The position numbers were made by a program, and so were the translations under genes. A stretch of DNA of 64,000 bases from Oscillospiraceae bacterium (GTDB lineage: Bacteria > Bacillota > Clostridia > Oscillospirales > Oscillospiraceae), in NCBI GenBank assembly GCA_017541995.1, contig JAFXYD010000098.1, positions 1 to 64,000 of the forward strand, read 5' to 3'. Of this stretch, positions 53,916 to 64,000 are shown piece by piece. Below the pieces are notes generated by a model. That model was not told the origin of the DNA and searched no databases. It saw only the letters and a program-made list of their open reading frames with translations. Position 1 is the first letter of the stretch, and every line of letters starts with the position of its first letter.

Positions 53916-54847
53916 TGCTCAGCGCGAACGAGTACTACCGGCGGCGCTTCGGCTGCAAGCTCTACAAGCTGGCCCTGGACGGGGGTATGAGCTGCCCCAA
54001 CCGGGACGGGAGCAAGGGGGACCGGGGCTGTATCTTCTGCTCCGGCGCGGGCAGCGGGGACTTTGCCGCGGCCCGGCGGGGCTCCGTCACAGAGCAGATT
54101 GAGGCCGCCAAGGCCCTGGTGGCGGGCAAGCTCCGAAGCGGAAAATACATCGCCTACTTTCAGAGCTTCACCAACACCTACGCCCCCCTGCCCTATCTGG
54201 AGGCTCTCTTTTCCGAAGCCCTTGCCCACCCGGATATCGCGGCCCTCTCCGTGGCCACCCGCCCCGACTGTCTGCCGGAGGAGGTCCTGGCCCTGCTGGC
54301 CCGGCTGGACCGGGTCAAGCCCGTGATGGTGGAGCTGGGGCTCCAGACCATCCACCCCGCCACGGCGGACTTCATCCGGCGGGGCTATCCCCTGTCGGAC
54401 TTTGACCGGGCGGTGGAGCGGCTTTCCGCCCTGGGGCTCCACACCGTGGTTCACGTGATCCTGGGCCTGCCCGGGGAGACGGAGCAGATGATGGTGCAGA
54501 CCGTCCGCTACCTGGGCCGCAGCGGCGCCAAGGGCGTCAAGCTCCAGCTGCTGCACGTGCTGGAGGGTACGGATCTGGCGGCGCTCTGGCGGGCGGGTCT
54601 GGTGCCCACCATGACCCTGGAGGACTACGCCCGGCTTCTGGGCCGCTGCCTGGCGGCGCTGCCGGAGGACATGGTGATCCACCGCCTCACAGGCGACGGA
54701 GCCAAGAAGGACCTGCTGGCCCCCCTGTGGACCGCGGATAAGAAGCGGGTTCTGAATTATGTAAACCATTATTTATCCGATCAGGGAATCAAATGGCGCA
54801 CAATGTGCGCCGCTACAGAGGAGGAAGGATCTGCACATGTACTTTGA
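53915..54847 (+). CDS. Radical SAM protein, YhcC/TIGR01212 type
   Basis: A 310-residue radical SAM enzyme. The family marker LDGGMSCPNRDGSKGDRGCIFC carries the cluster cysteines in the unusual spacing of this group (residue string shortened: CPNRDG and GCIFC). GLQTIHPAT and HVILGLPGET are also typical. Function is not established for the family. It is fused in operon between ksgA and tatD, overlapping both. Confidence 0.9.
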   Translation: MLSANEYYRRRFGCKLYKLALDGGMSCPNRDGSKGDRGCIFCSGAGSGDFAAARRGSVTEQIEAAKALVAGKLRSGKYIAYFQSFTNTYAPLPYLEALFSEALAHPDIAALSVATRPDCLPEEVLALLARLDRVKPVMVELGLQTIHPATADFIRRGYPLSDFDRAVERLSALGLHTVVHVILGLPGETEQMMVQTVRYLGRSGAKGVKLQLLHVLEGTDLAALWRAGLVPTMTLEDYARLLGRCLAALPEDMVIHRLTGDGAKKDLLAPLWTADKKRVLNYVNHYLSDQGIKWRTMCAATEEEGSAHVL

Positions 54848-55598
54848 TTCTCACGCCCATCTGGACGACCGGCGCTTTGACGAGGACCGGGACGCCATTT
54901 TCGAGGACCTGAAAAACCACGGGGTCGGTCTGATTATGAACATCGGCTGTGATCTGAAGAGCAGCCTCCAGAGCATCGCCCTGGCCCACAGATATCCCTT
55001 CGTCTACGCCGCCGTGGGCTCCCATCCCGACGACGCGGCGCAGCTGAACGACGAGCTGCTGGCCCTGTACCGGCAGCTCTGCGCCGACGAGAAGGTGAAG
55101 GCCATCGGGGAAATCGGTCTGGACTATCACTACGAGGACCCGCCCCGGGAGGTCCAGCTCCCCGCCTTCCGGCGGCAGCTGGAGCTGGCCCGGGAGCTGA
55201 ATCTGCCCGTCATCGTCCACGAGCGGGAGGCCCACGCCGACGGCATGGAGCTGATCCGCCAATTCCCGGAGCTGACAGGGGTCTTCCACTGCTATTCCGG
55301 GGCTCTGGAGCAGGCCAGGGAGCTGGTGAAGCGGGGCTGGTACATCGGCTTCACCGGGGTGGTCACCTTCAAGAACGCCCGGAAGGCGCTGGAGGTGGCC
55401 CAATGGCTCCCCTTGGACCGGATCCTGATTGAGACGGACTGCCCCTACATGGCCCCCGAGCCCCACCGGGGCCGCCGGAACGACAGCCGCTACGTCCCCC
55501 TGGTGGCGGCCAAGCTGGCGGAGCTGCGGGGAATCAGCCCGGAGGAGATGGGCGAGATCACGACGGAGAACGCGAAACGGCTATTTCGGATCGCTTGA
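54837..55598 (+). CDS. tatD: TatD-family metal-dependent DNase
   Basis: A 253-residue TIM-barrel hydrolase: FDSHAHLDD metal site, GEIGLDYH, VIVHEREA, FHCYSGALE and the late ETDCPYMAP. It acts as a 3'-5' exonuclease in DNA repair. It overlaps the radical SAM gene by 11 bp. Confidence 0.95.
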   Translation: MYFDSHAHLDDRRFDEDRDAIFEDLKNHGVGLIMNIGCDLKSSLQSIALAHRYPFVYAAVGSHPDDAAQLNDELLALYRQLCADEKVKAIGEIGLDYHYEDPPREVQLPAFRRQLELARELNLPVIVHEREAHADGMELIRQFPELTGVFHCYSGALEQARELVKRGWYIGFTGVVTFKNARKALEVAQWLPLDRILIETDCPYMAPEPHRGRRNDSRYVPLVAAKLAELRGISPEEMGEITTENAKRLFRIA

Positions 55599-55637
55599 GC
55601 CCTGGGGAAGCAGGGCTTGCCGCGCAGCCTTTCATCT

Positions 55638-55690
55638 GAACAGGCGCAAAAAAGGACCTTTGAGGAAGGGGCTTCGTAAGGAAGCGCCTC
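55638..55690 (+). repeat. Left inverted repeat flanking the GNAT gene
   Basis: CAGGCGCAAAAAAGGACCTT and the following bases to CTTCGTAAGGAAG match, in reverse orientation and with some mismatches, the segment 56515-56566 on the other side of the acetyltransferase gene. It overlaps the terminator of the tatD operon. Confidence 0.65.
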
Positions 55691-55703
55691 CTTCCGCCTT
55701 TTT
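55662..55703 (+). terminator. Terminator of the ksgA-tatD operon
   Basis: GGAAGGGGCTTC pairs with GAAGCGCCTCCTTCC around a GTAAG loop, followed by GCCTTTTT. Confidence 0.75.
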
Positions 55704-55804
55704 GAAAGAAATACAATGGTATCGGTTGTATCGTATGATATAATTTAGCACGTCGTATATGGATGGCGTAATCATCACAACACTCGAAATTTGCGGAGGC
55801 GGGC

Positions 55805-56293
55805 ATGAAATTAATCAAGGTATGTATGGAAGATGCAGACAGGATTGCTCCTCTGGTAGCCGCGTTCCGGATTCAGTTGAAGGCCTACAAAGGAATCAAG
55901 TCGCAGCTTAATACTGAATCCGGAAAAGAAGAAATCCTTGAATTTCTGAATTCTGATTTCCCTGTTTTTGCTGTTGAGGACAATGATGCATTGGCGGGTT
56001 ATATTGTATGCAGAATCGATGAGCCCTGCCTTTGGGTGGAACATATTTTTGTTCGGGAAGATCACCGAAGAAAAGGTATCGCTTCTATGCTTTTTAATAA
56101 AGCTGAAGAGATAGCAGCTTCAATGGGTGAAGATACAGTATACAACTTTGTTCATCCGAACAATGAAAAAATGATCCGATTTCTCCGCTCGAAGGGATAC
56201 ACTGTTCTGAATATGATCGAAATCAGAAAACCTTATGAAGGTGAAAAGCTTACCACAACCATTCATGTCGAAAAAGAAGCTTTTGACTATTAA
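55805..56293 (+). CDS. GNAT-family N-acetyltransferase
   Basis: A 162-residue acetyltransferase. The acetyl-CoA loop is FVREDHRRKGIASMLF (R-R-K-G-I-A core), and FVHPNNEKMIRFLRSKGYTV is the usual motif B. The gene is clearly poorer in GC than its neighbours and uses AT-ending codons, with a lone extended -10 promoter TGATATAAT at 55736-55744. Inverted repeats flank it, so it was probably acquired. Substrate unknown; small-molecule or peptide acetylation, including drug modification, is possible. Confidence 0.88.
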   Translation: MKLIKVCMEDADRIAPLVAAFRIQLKAYKGIKSQLNTESGKEEILEFLNSDFPVFAVEDNDALAGYIVCRIDEPCLWVEHIFVREDHRRKGIASMLFNKAEEIAASMGEDTVYNFVHPNNEKMIRFLRSKGYTVLNMIEIRKPYEGEKLTTTIHVEKEAFDY

Positions 56294-56450
56294 ATCCCCG
56301 CTTGCGGGTATACTGCAGGGCAGAAAAAGCCGTCCCCTTGAGTGGACGGCGGCGGAGCAAAGCAAGGTCGGACGAGGTGGAGATGCATCCTTGCCCATAA
56401 GTAAAACGAGCATCGGATTTTGCCCCCAAAATCCGGAGCATGGCGACAAG

Positions 56451-56493
56451 ACGGGCGTGACCATAGCGGTCACGCCCGTTTCATGTCCTTTTT
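56451..56493 (+). terminator. Terminator after GNAT gene
   Basis: A perfect 12-bp stem (56451-56462 with 56468-56479) followed by TTCATGTCCTTTTT. A second hairpin CGGATTTTG/CAAAATCCG (56414-56435) and GCCGTCC/GGACGGC (56329-56350) lie between it and the gene. Confidence 0.8.
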
Positions 56494-56514
56494 AGCCGGT
56501 AATAGCTGCCTCAA

Positions 56515-56566
56515 AGCAACTTCCATACGAAGTGTGCCCCGAAAGGTCTTTTTTTGCGCCTGCTCT
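56515..56566 (+). repeat. Right inverted repeat flanking the GNAT gene
   Basis: Inverted partner of 55638-55690: AAAGGTCTTTTTTTGCGCCT with ACTTCCATACGAAGT inside it. The best 28 bp match at about 24 positions by eye. Confidence 0.65.
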
Positions 56567-56580
56567 GCATCGCATTCCCA

Positions 56581-57459
56581 TCACAGGCCAGCCAATAATC
56601 TGCGCACGTCCTCCGGTGTAAAAACGTATTCCGTGTCGCAGAACTGGCACTCGATTTTGGTGTCCTTGCCTTCCTCCGCGATTTTTGTCAGCTCCTCGCG
56701 GCCCAGGGAGATCAGAGCGGCCTCCACCCGGTCCCGGGTGCAGTAGCAGCGGTATTCCACCTCGGTGGGCTCGAAGAATTCCAGCTCCATGCCGCCGGTG
56801 ACCTTGCTGAGCAGCTCTTGCAGGCTCAGGCCCGCGTCCAGCATGGCGGTGACGGAACCCGCGGCGGCGATGCCCGCCTCCAGCTTGTCGATGATCGCTT
56901 CGGGAGCGCCGGGCAGGAGCTGGAGGATGAACCCCCCGGCGCACTTGACGCTGTGGTCCACGTCCACCAGGACGCCCAGGCCGCAGGCGGAGGGGCACTG
57001 CTCGGATTGGACCAGATAGGCGGTCACGTCGTCGCCGATCTCGCCGGAGACCAGCTCCACGGAGCCCACGTAGGGCTCCTTCATTTGCAGGTCCCGGATC
57101 ACGGTAAGCAGGCCGTCTGTGCCCACGGCGGCCCCCACGTCCAGCTTGCCGGCGTACTTTTCCAGCAGGGTGATGTGGGGATTCTGGACGTAGCCCCGGA
57201 CGTTGCCCTGGGCGTCGGACACCGCCAGCACCGTGCCCAGGGGGCCGCCGCCCTTGATTTGCAGGGTGACGGAGCCGTTCTCCACCTTCTGCATATTGCC
57301 CAGCATGGCGCAGGCGGAGAGGGTGCGGCCCAGGGCCGCCGTGGCGGTGGGGGTGGTGTTGTGAATCTGCCGGGCCCGCTCCACGATGTTTTTGGAATTG
57401 ATGGCGACCGCCTTGACCCACCCGTCGGTGGTCATGGCTCGGAGTATGGTATCAGACAT
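56581..57459 (-). CDS. hslO: Redox-regulated chaperone Hsp33
   Basis: A 292-residue holdase activated by oxidation. The N-terminal folding domain contains HNTTPTATAALGRTL and GGGPLGTVLAVSD; the C-terminal zinc switch has CYC (YRCYCTRDR) and CQFC. In stress it releases zinc and binds unfolded proteins. It stands alone after a heptamer array; no promoter was seen between array and start. Confidence 0.96.
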   Translation of the reverse strand: MSDTILRAMTTDGWVKAVAINSKNIVERARQIHNTTPTATAALGRTLSACAMLGNMQKVENGSVTLQIKGGGPLGTVLAVSDAQGNVRGYVQNPHITLLEKYAGKLDVGAAVGTDGLLTVIRDLQMKEPYVGSVELVSGEIGDDVTAYLVQSEQCPSACGLGVLVDVDHSVKCAGGFILQLLPGAPEAIIDKLEAGIAAAGSVTAMLDAGLSLQELLSKVTGGMELEFFEPTEVEYRCYCTRDRVEAALISLGREELTKIAEEGKDTKIECQFCDTEYVFTPEDVRRLLAGL

Positions 57460-57477
57460 TTTTGACTCCTTTTTCTG

Positions 57478-57597
57478 AAGTAATAAGTAATAGGTAATAA
57501 GGAATAAGGATCCAAATCGTTCATCTGCAGTTATTACTTATTACCTATTACTTATTACCTATTACTTATTTCCTATTACCTATTCCTTATTCCTTTT
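57478..57597. repeat. Long inverted heptamer arrays, AAGTAAT and ACTTATT types
   Basis: Five units (57478-57512) face nine inverted units (57536-57597) across an 18-bp unique centre. Units alternate among ACTTATT, ACCTATT and CCTTATT but never leave 7-bp register. The right arm contains the stop codon of the methyltransferase gene, and the left arm lies 18 bp before the hslO start. Confidence 0.93.
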
Positions 57598-58324
57598 GTG
57601 CGGCAATGAAGATCCGCTGTTCCTCGGGAGCGGGGGCTTCCAGCTTCCGGTCGGCGTAGGTTTTGACGTTGACAAAGCCCGCCTCGCTGAGCCATTGGAT
57701 CAGCTCTTCGACGCGGTAGGCATATTCCAGATGCTCCTCCCGGCTGCGCTGCCAGAGCGCGCCTTCCTTTTGAAAGATGTCCATGCCGTAGGTGCAGAGT
57801 CTTGTATTTTCATCGAATTCGGCCCGCCAGAGGCAGAAGACGGCGTCGTCCTCGTCCAGGAAGATCTGACCGTCCAGGCCCCGGAGCTTGGCCTCGGAGT
57901 TGATATCGAAGATGAAGAGGCCCCCGGGGTTCAGGGCCTTGCAGACCCGGCTGAAGCTCTCCCGCAGGGCCGCGGGCCGGGTGACGTAGTTGACCCCGTC
58001 CAGGCAGCAGACCACCAGGTCCACCGGCATGGGCAGCCGCAGCTTCTCCATTTTTTGCCGGATGAAATAGGGCGGGTTTTCCAGCTCCGCCGCCTTGTCG
58101 GCGGCCAGGGTCAGCATTTCCTCGCTTTGATCCACCCCCAGGACGGACAGGCCCTCCCGGGCCAGCAGCAGGGCCATGGTGCCGGTGCCGCAGGCCAGAT
58201 CCACCGCGGAGCCCGGCTTGCAGCCATAGCGGTCCAGAATCTCGTGATAGAAGGCCAGCACGGCCTCGTAGGGGACGTCGTTGGTGAGCCGGTCATAGGA
58301 CGCGGCCAGGGCTTCGTAGGCCAT
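57587..58324 (-). CDS. Class I SAM-dependent methyltransferase
   Basis: A 245-residue enzyme starting at ATG 58324 after AGGAGAAG (a longer frame extends upstream without ribosome site). The SAM motif is AVDLACGTGTMALLLA, motif II LGVDQSEEML and motif IV VVCCLDGVNY. It belongs to a widespread small-molecule methyltransferase group; the substrate is unknown. The last residues and stop codon (QKE, TAA) are encoded in heptamer units. Confidence 0.9.
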   Translation of the reverse strand: MAYEALAASYDRLTNDVPYEAVLAFYHEILDRYGCKPGSAVDLACGTGTMALLLAREGLSVLGVDQSEEMLTLAADKAAELENPPYFIRQKMEKLRLPMPVDLVVCCLDGVNYVTRPAALRESFSRVCKALNPGGLFIFDINSEAKLRGLDGQIFLDEDDAVFCLWRAEFDENTRLCTYGMDIFQKEGALWQRSREEHLEYAYRVEELIQWLSEAGFVNVKTYADRKLEAPAPEEQRIFIAAQKE

Positions 58325-58382
58325 AATCTTCTCCTGATAAGGCCATCGCCCCGACCGGGGCGATGGCGCTTTGATATCGGCT

Positions 58383-59045
58383 TCAGCGGGGAGCCCGGAT
58401 GGCGTCCAGAATGGGCTGGGGGTCGGAGCCGTCCTGGGTCGCAAGGGTTAGCAGACCCAGCCAGCTTTCATCTCCCCGGCACCAGATCAGATATTCGTCG
58501 GAGTAATACTGAACGGCGCCCCGGCTGTTGGTCACAGCCAGGCGGACGTGCAGCAGCTCCCGCTCCGCCCCGCCCAGCAGCACGGGGCGGATCTCATAGT
58601 CCTGCACCGAAATCTGCTTGCCGGAGAGGCGCACGGACTCGTAATTCTCCACAATGGAGTCCCGAAGCCGCTGAAACAGCTCCGCGTCGGAATACCCGGC
58701 CAGCTCCCGCTGTTGGGGCTGGATGCTGAGACTGAGAACGCTCTTGGCCTCGTTCTCCAGCATCAGCAGGGTGAGCTGTCCCTGCCGCTCCGCCAGGACG
58801 GCAGGATCCGTCTGCCGGAAGTCGGAAAGGGACAGTCCGTTGGCCTGGGCCAGCCTGTCCTCGCCGCAGAAGCGCCAGCCCGCGGGCCCGGTGATCTCCA
58901 GCCCCAGGGGCGCGTTGCGGTAGACCCCGTCCTCCAGTCTGCCCCGCAGGGAGGCTTCGTCCCCGAAGGACGGCGCCGCGGCCGGGCCGCAGGCGCTCAG
59001 ACCCAGCATCAGCAGGGCCAGCAACAGGGCAAGGATCTGTTTCAT
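58383..59045 (-). CDS. Lipoprotein of unknown function, paralogue 1
   Basis: A 220-residue lipoprotein (LGLSAC, Cys19) with a domain of about 190 residues seen again in the next gene. It starts with YRNAPLGLEITGPAGWRF and ends TLATQDGSDPQPILDAI. Such proteins in Clostridia are of unknown role at the cell surface. It follows its paralogue by 27 bp in one operon. Confidence 0.85.
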   Translation of the reverse strand: MKQILALLLALLMLGLSACGPAAAPSFGDEASLRGRLEDGVYRNAPLGLEITGPAGWRFCGEDRLAQANGLSLSDFRQTDPAVLAERQGQLTLLMLENEAKSVLSLSIQPQQRELAGYSDAELFQRLRDSIVENYESVRLSGKQISVQDYEIRPVLLGGAERELLHVRLAVTNSRGAVQYYSDEYLIWCRGDESWLGLLTLATQDGSDPQPILDAIRAPR

Positions 59046-59072
59046 GGCGCGGCCTCCTGTCCGGCTTGGTCT

Positions 59073-59867
59073 TTAGTTCAGCTTGGTGATCCCGTCCAGG
59101 ATGGGCTGGGGATCGGAGCCGTCCATGATCGCCAGGGTCAGAACGCCCATATAGTCCGCCTCGTTGCGGAGCCAAATCTGGTACTCGTCCAGTTCCATGC
59201 CGTTGGTTCTCATGCCAATGTGCAGCACGGTGCGCGTTTCGCCGCCCACCTGCATTTCGACGGGCTCAAAGGACTTGACCTCCATACCGGCGGCCTCGAA
59301 CTGGGCCTTGAAGGTGGCCTCGGAGAGGGTGAAGATCTGCTCGTCACTGTAGGCGTCCAGCACCATCTGCTTGGGCTGGAGCATCAGGTTAATATTGCTG
59401 CCCGTGGTTCCGGCCATCATCATATCGATGAACTGGCCGTTCTTGCCGATGAGCTCAGCCACGTCGGTACCGGCCAAGGTCTCGGCGGTGATGTTGTTGA
59501 CCTGAGCAATCTGCTCGTCGGTGTAGAAGACCCAGCCCTCGGGCAGGGCGATGCGCAGATCCAGCATTTCGTTCTCATAGGCGTCCTCAGAGACGACGCC
59601 GCGGACGCCCTCGGCAATGGGAGCTTCGGTGGCGGGGGTCTCCGTAGCGGGGGCTTCGGTGGCGGGGGCTTCGGTGGCGGGGGCCTCCGTAGCGGGGGCC
59701 TCGGTGGCGGGGGCTTCGGTCTTGGGCGCCTCCGTGGCGGGGGCTTCGGTCTTGGGGGTCTCGGTCTTGGGAGCCTCGGTGGTGGCGTTGTCAATGGGCT
59801 TGACGCCGCAGGCAGCCAGGCTCAGCAGCAGGCACAGGGCCAGCAGCAGGGTCAGAATTCGCTTCAT
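59073..59867 (-). CDS. Lipoprotein of unknown function with TEAPA repeats, paralogue 2
   Basis: A 264-residue lipoprotein (SLAAC, Cys20). Residues about 28-82 are tandem TEAPA/TEAPK pentapeptides (59620-59785), a flexible spacer that lifts the domain off the membrane. The remaining domain is homologous to paralogue 1: YENEMLDLRIALPEGWVFY and the closing LAIMDGSDPQPILDGI. The repeat number is likely to vary between strains. It lies 38 bp downstream of udk. Confidence 0.87.
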   Translation of the reverse strand: MKRILTLLLALCLLLSLAACGVKPIDNATTEAPKTETPKTEAPATEAPKTEAPATEAPATEAPATEAPATEAPATETPATEAPIAEGVRGVVSEDAYENEMLDLRIALPEGWVFYTDEQIAQVNNITAETLAGTDVAELIGKNGQFIDMMMAGTTGSNINLMLQPKQMVLDAYSDEQIFTLSEATFKAQFEAAGMEVKSFEPVEMQVGGETRTVLHIGMRTNGMELDEYQIWLRNEADYMGVLTLAIMDGSDPQPILDGITKLN

Positions 59868-59905
59868 TTTTCTTGTTTTCTCCTTTTATTCTTTGCTTTT
59901 TTTGC

Positions 59906-60580
59906 TTATTCGGGGTCCTCGCAGAGCACCGGGGGCAGGGGCTCCTCGGCGCAGTGGTCGATGTGGTGTTGGATCTGGCTGGTGATCATATTCAGGGCCA
60001 CCAGATTCTTGCCGCCCTCCAGCACCACCACGTCGGCGTTCTTCTTGCTGGGCTCCACGAACTGCTCGTGCATGGGCTTGACGGTTTCCAGATACTGGGT
60101 GAGAACGGATTGCAGGGAGCGGCCGCGCTTGGCCACGTCCCGCTTGATGCGGCGGATCAGACGCACGTCGGCGTCGGTGTCCACAAAGATCTTGATGTCC
60201 ATTTCGTCGCAGAGGGCCCTGTTCTCGAAGATCAGAATTCCCTCCACAATGATGACGCTCCGGGGCTCCACCCGGACCGTCTCGGCGGTGCGGTTGTGGA
60301 TGGCGTAGTCGTAGACCGGGCAGTCGATGGGCTTGCCCTGCTTGAGCTGTCTCAGATGCTCGATCATCAGATCCGTCTCAAAGGCGTCCGGATGGTCGTA
60401 GTTCAGCTTGCTGCGCTGCTCGAAGGGGAGATCGTCATGGGCGCGGTAGTAGTTGTCGTGGCTCAGGACGCTAACCGCGTCCCCGAAGCCCTGCATGAGG
60501 TTCTTCATCAAGGTGGTTTTGCCGCTGCCGGAGCCGCCCGCGATGCCGATGACCAGGATCTGTTCTTTGTTTTCTGCCAT
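59906..60580 (-). CDS. udk: Uridine kinase
   Basis: A 224-residue pyrimidine salvage kinase making UMP or CMP. P-loop GIAGGSGSGKTT, substrate residues in LSHDNYYR and FENRALCDEMDIKIFVDTD-like segments. Slightly longer at the C-terminus than usual. It is preceded by its own promoter. Confidence 0.94.
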   Translation of the reverse strand: MAENKEQILVIGIAGGSGSGKTTLMKNLMQGFGDAVSVLSHDNYYRAHDDLPFEQRSKLNYDHPDAFETDLMIEHLRQLKQGKPIDCPVYDYAIHNRTAETVRVEPRSVIIVEGILIFENRALCDEMDIKIFVDTDADVRLIRRIKRDVAKRGRSLQSVLTQYLETVKPMHEQFVEPSKKNADVVVLEGGKNLVALNMITSQIQHHIDHCAEEPLPPVLCEDPE

Positions 60581-60636
60581 AGTAGCCTCCGTTCTGTGCA
60601 GGATGGTCGCTTGCCTCGTTTTCCGTGTAAATTCTA

Positions 60637-62841
<2,205 letters not shown>

Positions 62842-62844
62842 GCG

Positions 62845-64000
62845 TTACTCCTCTTTCCAGCGGGAGCCTTCGGCGTATTTCTCCATTTTCTGAAGAATGC
62901 CGGGGGTATGCTCCAGGGCCATGTCGTGATAATGGCGCAGGCTTTCCAGCTCCCAGGTCTTGTTGTTCTTGGTATCGTTGCAATTCTTACAGGAGAGCAG
63001 ATAGTTCTCCACGTAGTCCGGCTTTTCCAGATCCACGCCCCGCTGCTTCAGCTGGGCCAGATAGAGCTTCACGCCCGGATCCGCGTCTGGCACGCGATTG
63101 GTCGCCAGCACGTGGTCGATCTCGATCTCCTTCTGCATCAGCGTCTGACCGCAGTAGACGCACTTTTTTCTGTATTCCTCCCAGATGGCCCGGCGCAGAT
63201 ACGGATTGCTCTTGGGCACCCGGTGGTATTCGTAGGGCCGGATGCGGATGCTGCCCTCTGCGGCCTCCAGGTTCGCCAGGGTCCAGGGGTCAAAGAAGGG
63301 CTCCAGCAGCTCCGGAATGCGGTATTCCCGGTCCGTTTTGTCCCCAAAGCAGCTCTCGTAGCCTCTTTGATGGCTCCGCAGCAGCTGGGCCACGGGGAAC
63401 TCGTCCTTCCCCGCCGCGACAAGCTCCCGGGCCGTCAGATTCAGATCCCGGTTCACCCCCAAAATCTCCTCCCGCAGCAGAGGGAAGAACTCGGAGATGG
63501 GCCGGTCGGCGGCGGCATAGAGCTCCAGCCGCAGATCCCGATCCTCCGCCATCCGCAGCACCCCCCGGAAGCCCTCCGGCAGCGCCAGCACCATGCCCTT
63601 GAGCCAGCAGTGCTTCACGGAGAAATCCTTCCGCAGGAAGCGCACCATGAGCCGGTGTACCACGCTGTCGGGCAGATAGGCATAGCGGAAGAGATAGCTC
63701 CCCTGCCGGGGCCAGTCCTCCGGGCAGGGGGCGGCCTCCGCCGGGGTGTTGTTGGGGCAGAGGGCCGGGAAAAAGTAAGTGTTTTCATCCACCCGGTAGC
63801 AGAGCTGATAGGCCTCCGCCACCTCTAAGATATAGCGGCATTCCTCCCGCCGGTAGCACAGCTCCGGCCGGGTGCGGCGGTAGCTTTGGCCCCGCAGGCG
63901 CTGCGGGCCGCTGTTGTCCAGCATGTCCTCGATGGCGGTGAGACGGATGCGGCCCTCCTGGGCCTGGCTCATGCCCTCCTCGATGATGGCGTAGAGGGCG
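62845..64000 (-). CDS. Roco-type COR domain fused to HNH nuclease, 5' end outside window
   Basis: The last 385 codons of a longer gene; the frame is open to the window edge, so ATG 63972 is probably internal. The first 250 visible residues look like the COR domain of Roco GTPases: LCYRVDENTYFFPALCPNNTP, then FRYAYLPDSVVHRLMVRF and WLKGMVLAL. The last 110 residues are an HNH nuclease: CVYCGQ, EIEIDHVLA, SCKNCNDTKNN with two zinc-binding pairs. A Roc GTPase, perhaps with LRRs, is expected upstream. The combination suggests a GTP-switched nuclease, possibly defensive. Confidence 0.72.
   Translation of the reverse strand, partial: ALYAIIEEGMSQAQEGRIRLTAIEDMLDNSGPQRLRGQSYRRTRPELCYRREECRYILEVAEAYQLCYRVDENTYFFPALCPNNTPAEAAPCPEDWPRQGSYLFRYAYLPDSVVHRLMVRFLRKDFSVKHCWLKGMVLALPEGFRGVLRMAEDRDLRLELYAAADRPISEFFPLLREEILGVNRDLNLTARELVAAGKDEFPVAQLLRSHQRGYESCFGDKTDREYRIPELLEPFFDPWTLANLEAAEGSIRIRPYEYHRVPKSNPYLRRAIWEEYRKKCVYCGQTLMQKEIEIDHVLATNRVPDADPGVKLYLAQLKQRGVDLEKPDYVENYLLSCKNCNDTKNNKTWELESLRHYHDMALEHTPGILQKMEKYAEGSRWKEE

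Overview
The window is a chromosomal stretch of a GC-rich, spore-forming member of the Clostridia, most likely a gut Oscillospirales relative. Supporting signs are sporulation genes (spoIIR, dpaA-dpaB, a SpoVD-type PBP), a meso-diaminopimelate type MurE, SLH-anchored surface protein, CIRCE control of hsp20, and sigma-A promoters of the TTGACA-N17-TATAAT type. No rRNA, tRNA, CRISPR array or insertion-sequence transposase was found.

Layout. 1-16.5 kb is carbohydrate utilisation: a GH53 galactanase lipoprotein with an AraC regulator, an ABC sugar importer (binding lipoprotein, two permeases, MsmX-type ATPase), two small unknown genes, then a forward operon of a GH13 lipoprotein, a YihQ-like GH31 enzyme and a GPH symporter. 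16.5-21 kb holds dpaB/dpaA, hsp20, spoIIR and an M20 peptidase. 21.4-25.4 kb is a heterodimeric ABC exporter preceded by a leader with a 10-codon ORF and a terminator. 26.5-41 kb is the division and cell wall cluster (mraZ, rsmH, ftsL, PBP, murE, murF, mraY, ftsW, murG, murA, ftsQ, ftsZ), without murD, murC, murB or ftsA. 41-44.5 kb is a ferrous iron operon under four TTAG-N6-CTAA palindromes. 44.6-48.1 kb is an accessory patch: a truncated SGNH hydrolase, a long hairpin RNA candidate, a lower-GC LRR-SLH surface protein and a truncated secreted protein. 48.3-50.5 kb is rpmG-secE-nusG-rplK-rplA with two L1-type mRNA sites. The rest is housekeeping (ruvX, rubredoxin, ksgA, tatD, hslO, udk, tex) plus an O-antigen-ligase-like membrane protein, a GNAT gene flanked by inverted repeats, two paralogous lipoproteins, and at the edge a Roco-type COR domain fused to an HNH nuclease domain.

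The most unusual property is the repeat landscape. Intergenic regions carry tandem arrays in strict 7-bp (once 8-bp) register with many different unit sequences, often placed as inverted arms around a perfect 11-12 bp hairpin, plus GC-rich palindromes with variable cores and a constant GTAGGG/CCCTAC border. Several of these arrays overlap the stop codon of the upstream gene. Three of the repeat types also lie together in frame inside the ATPase domain of an ABC exporter subunit.
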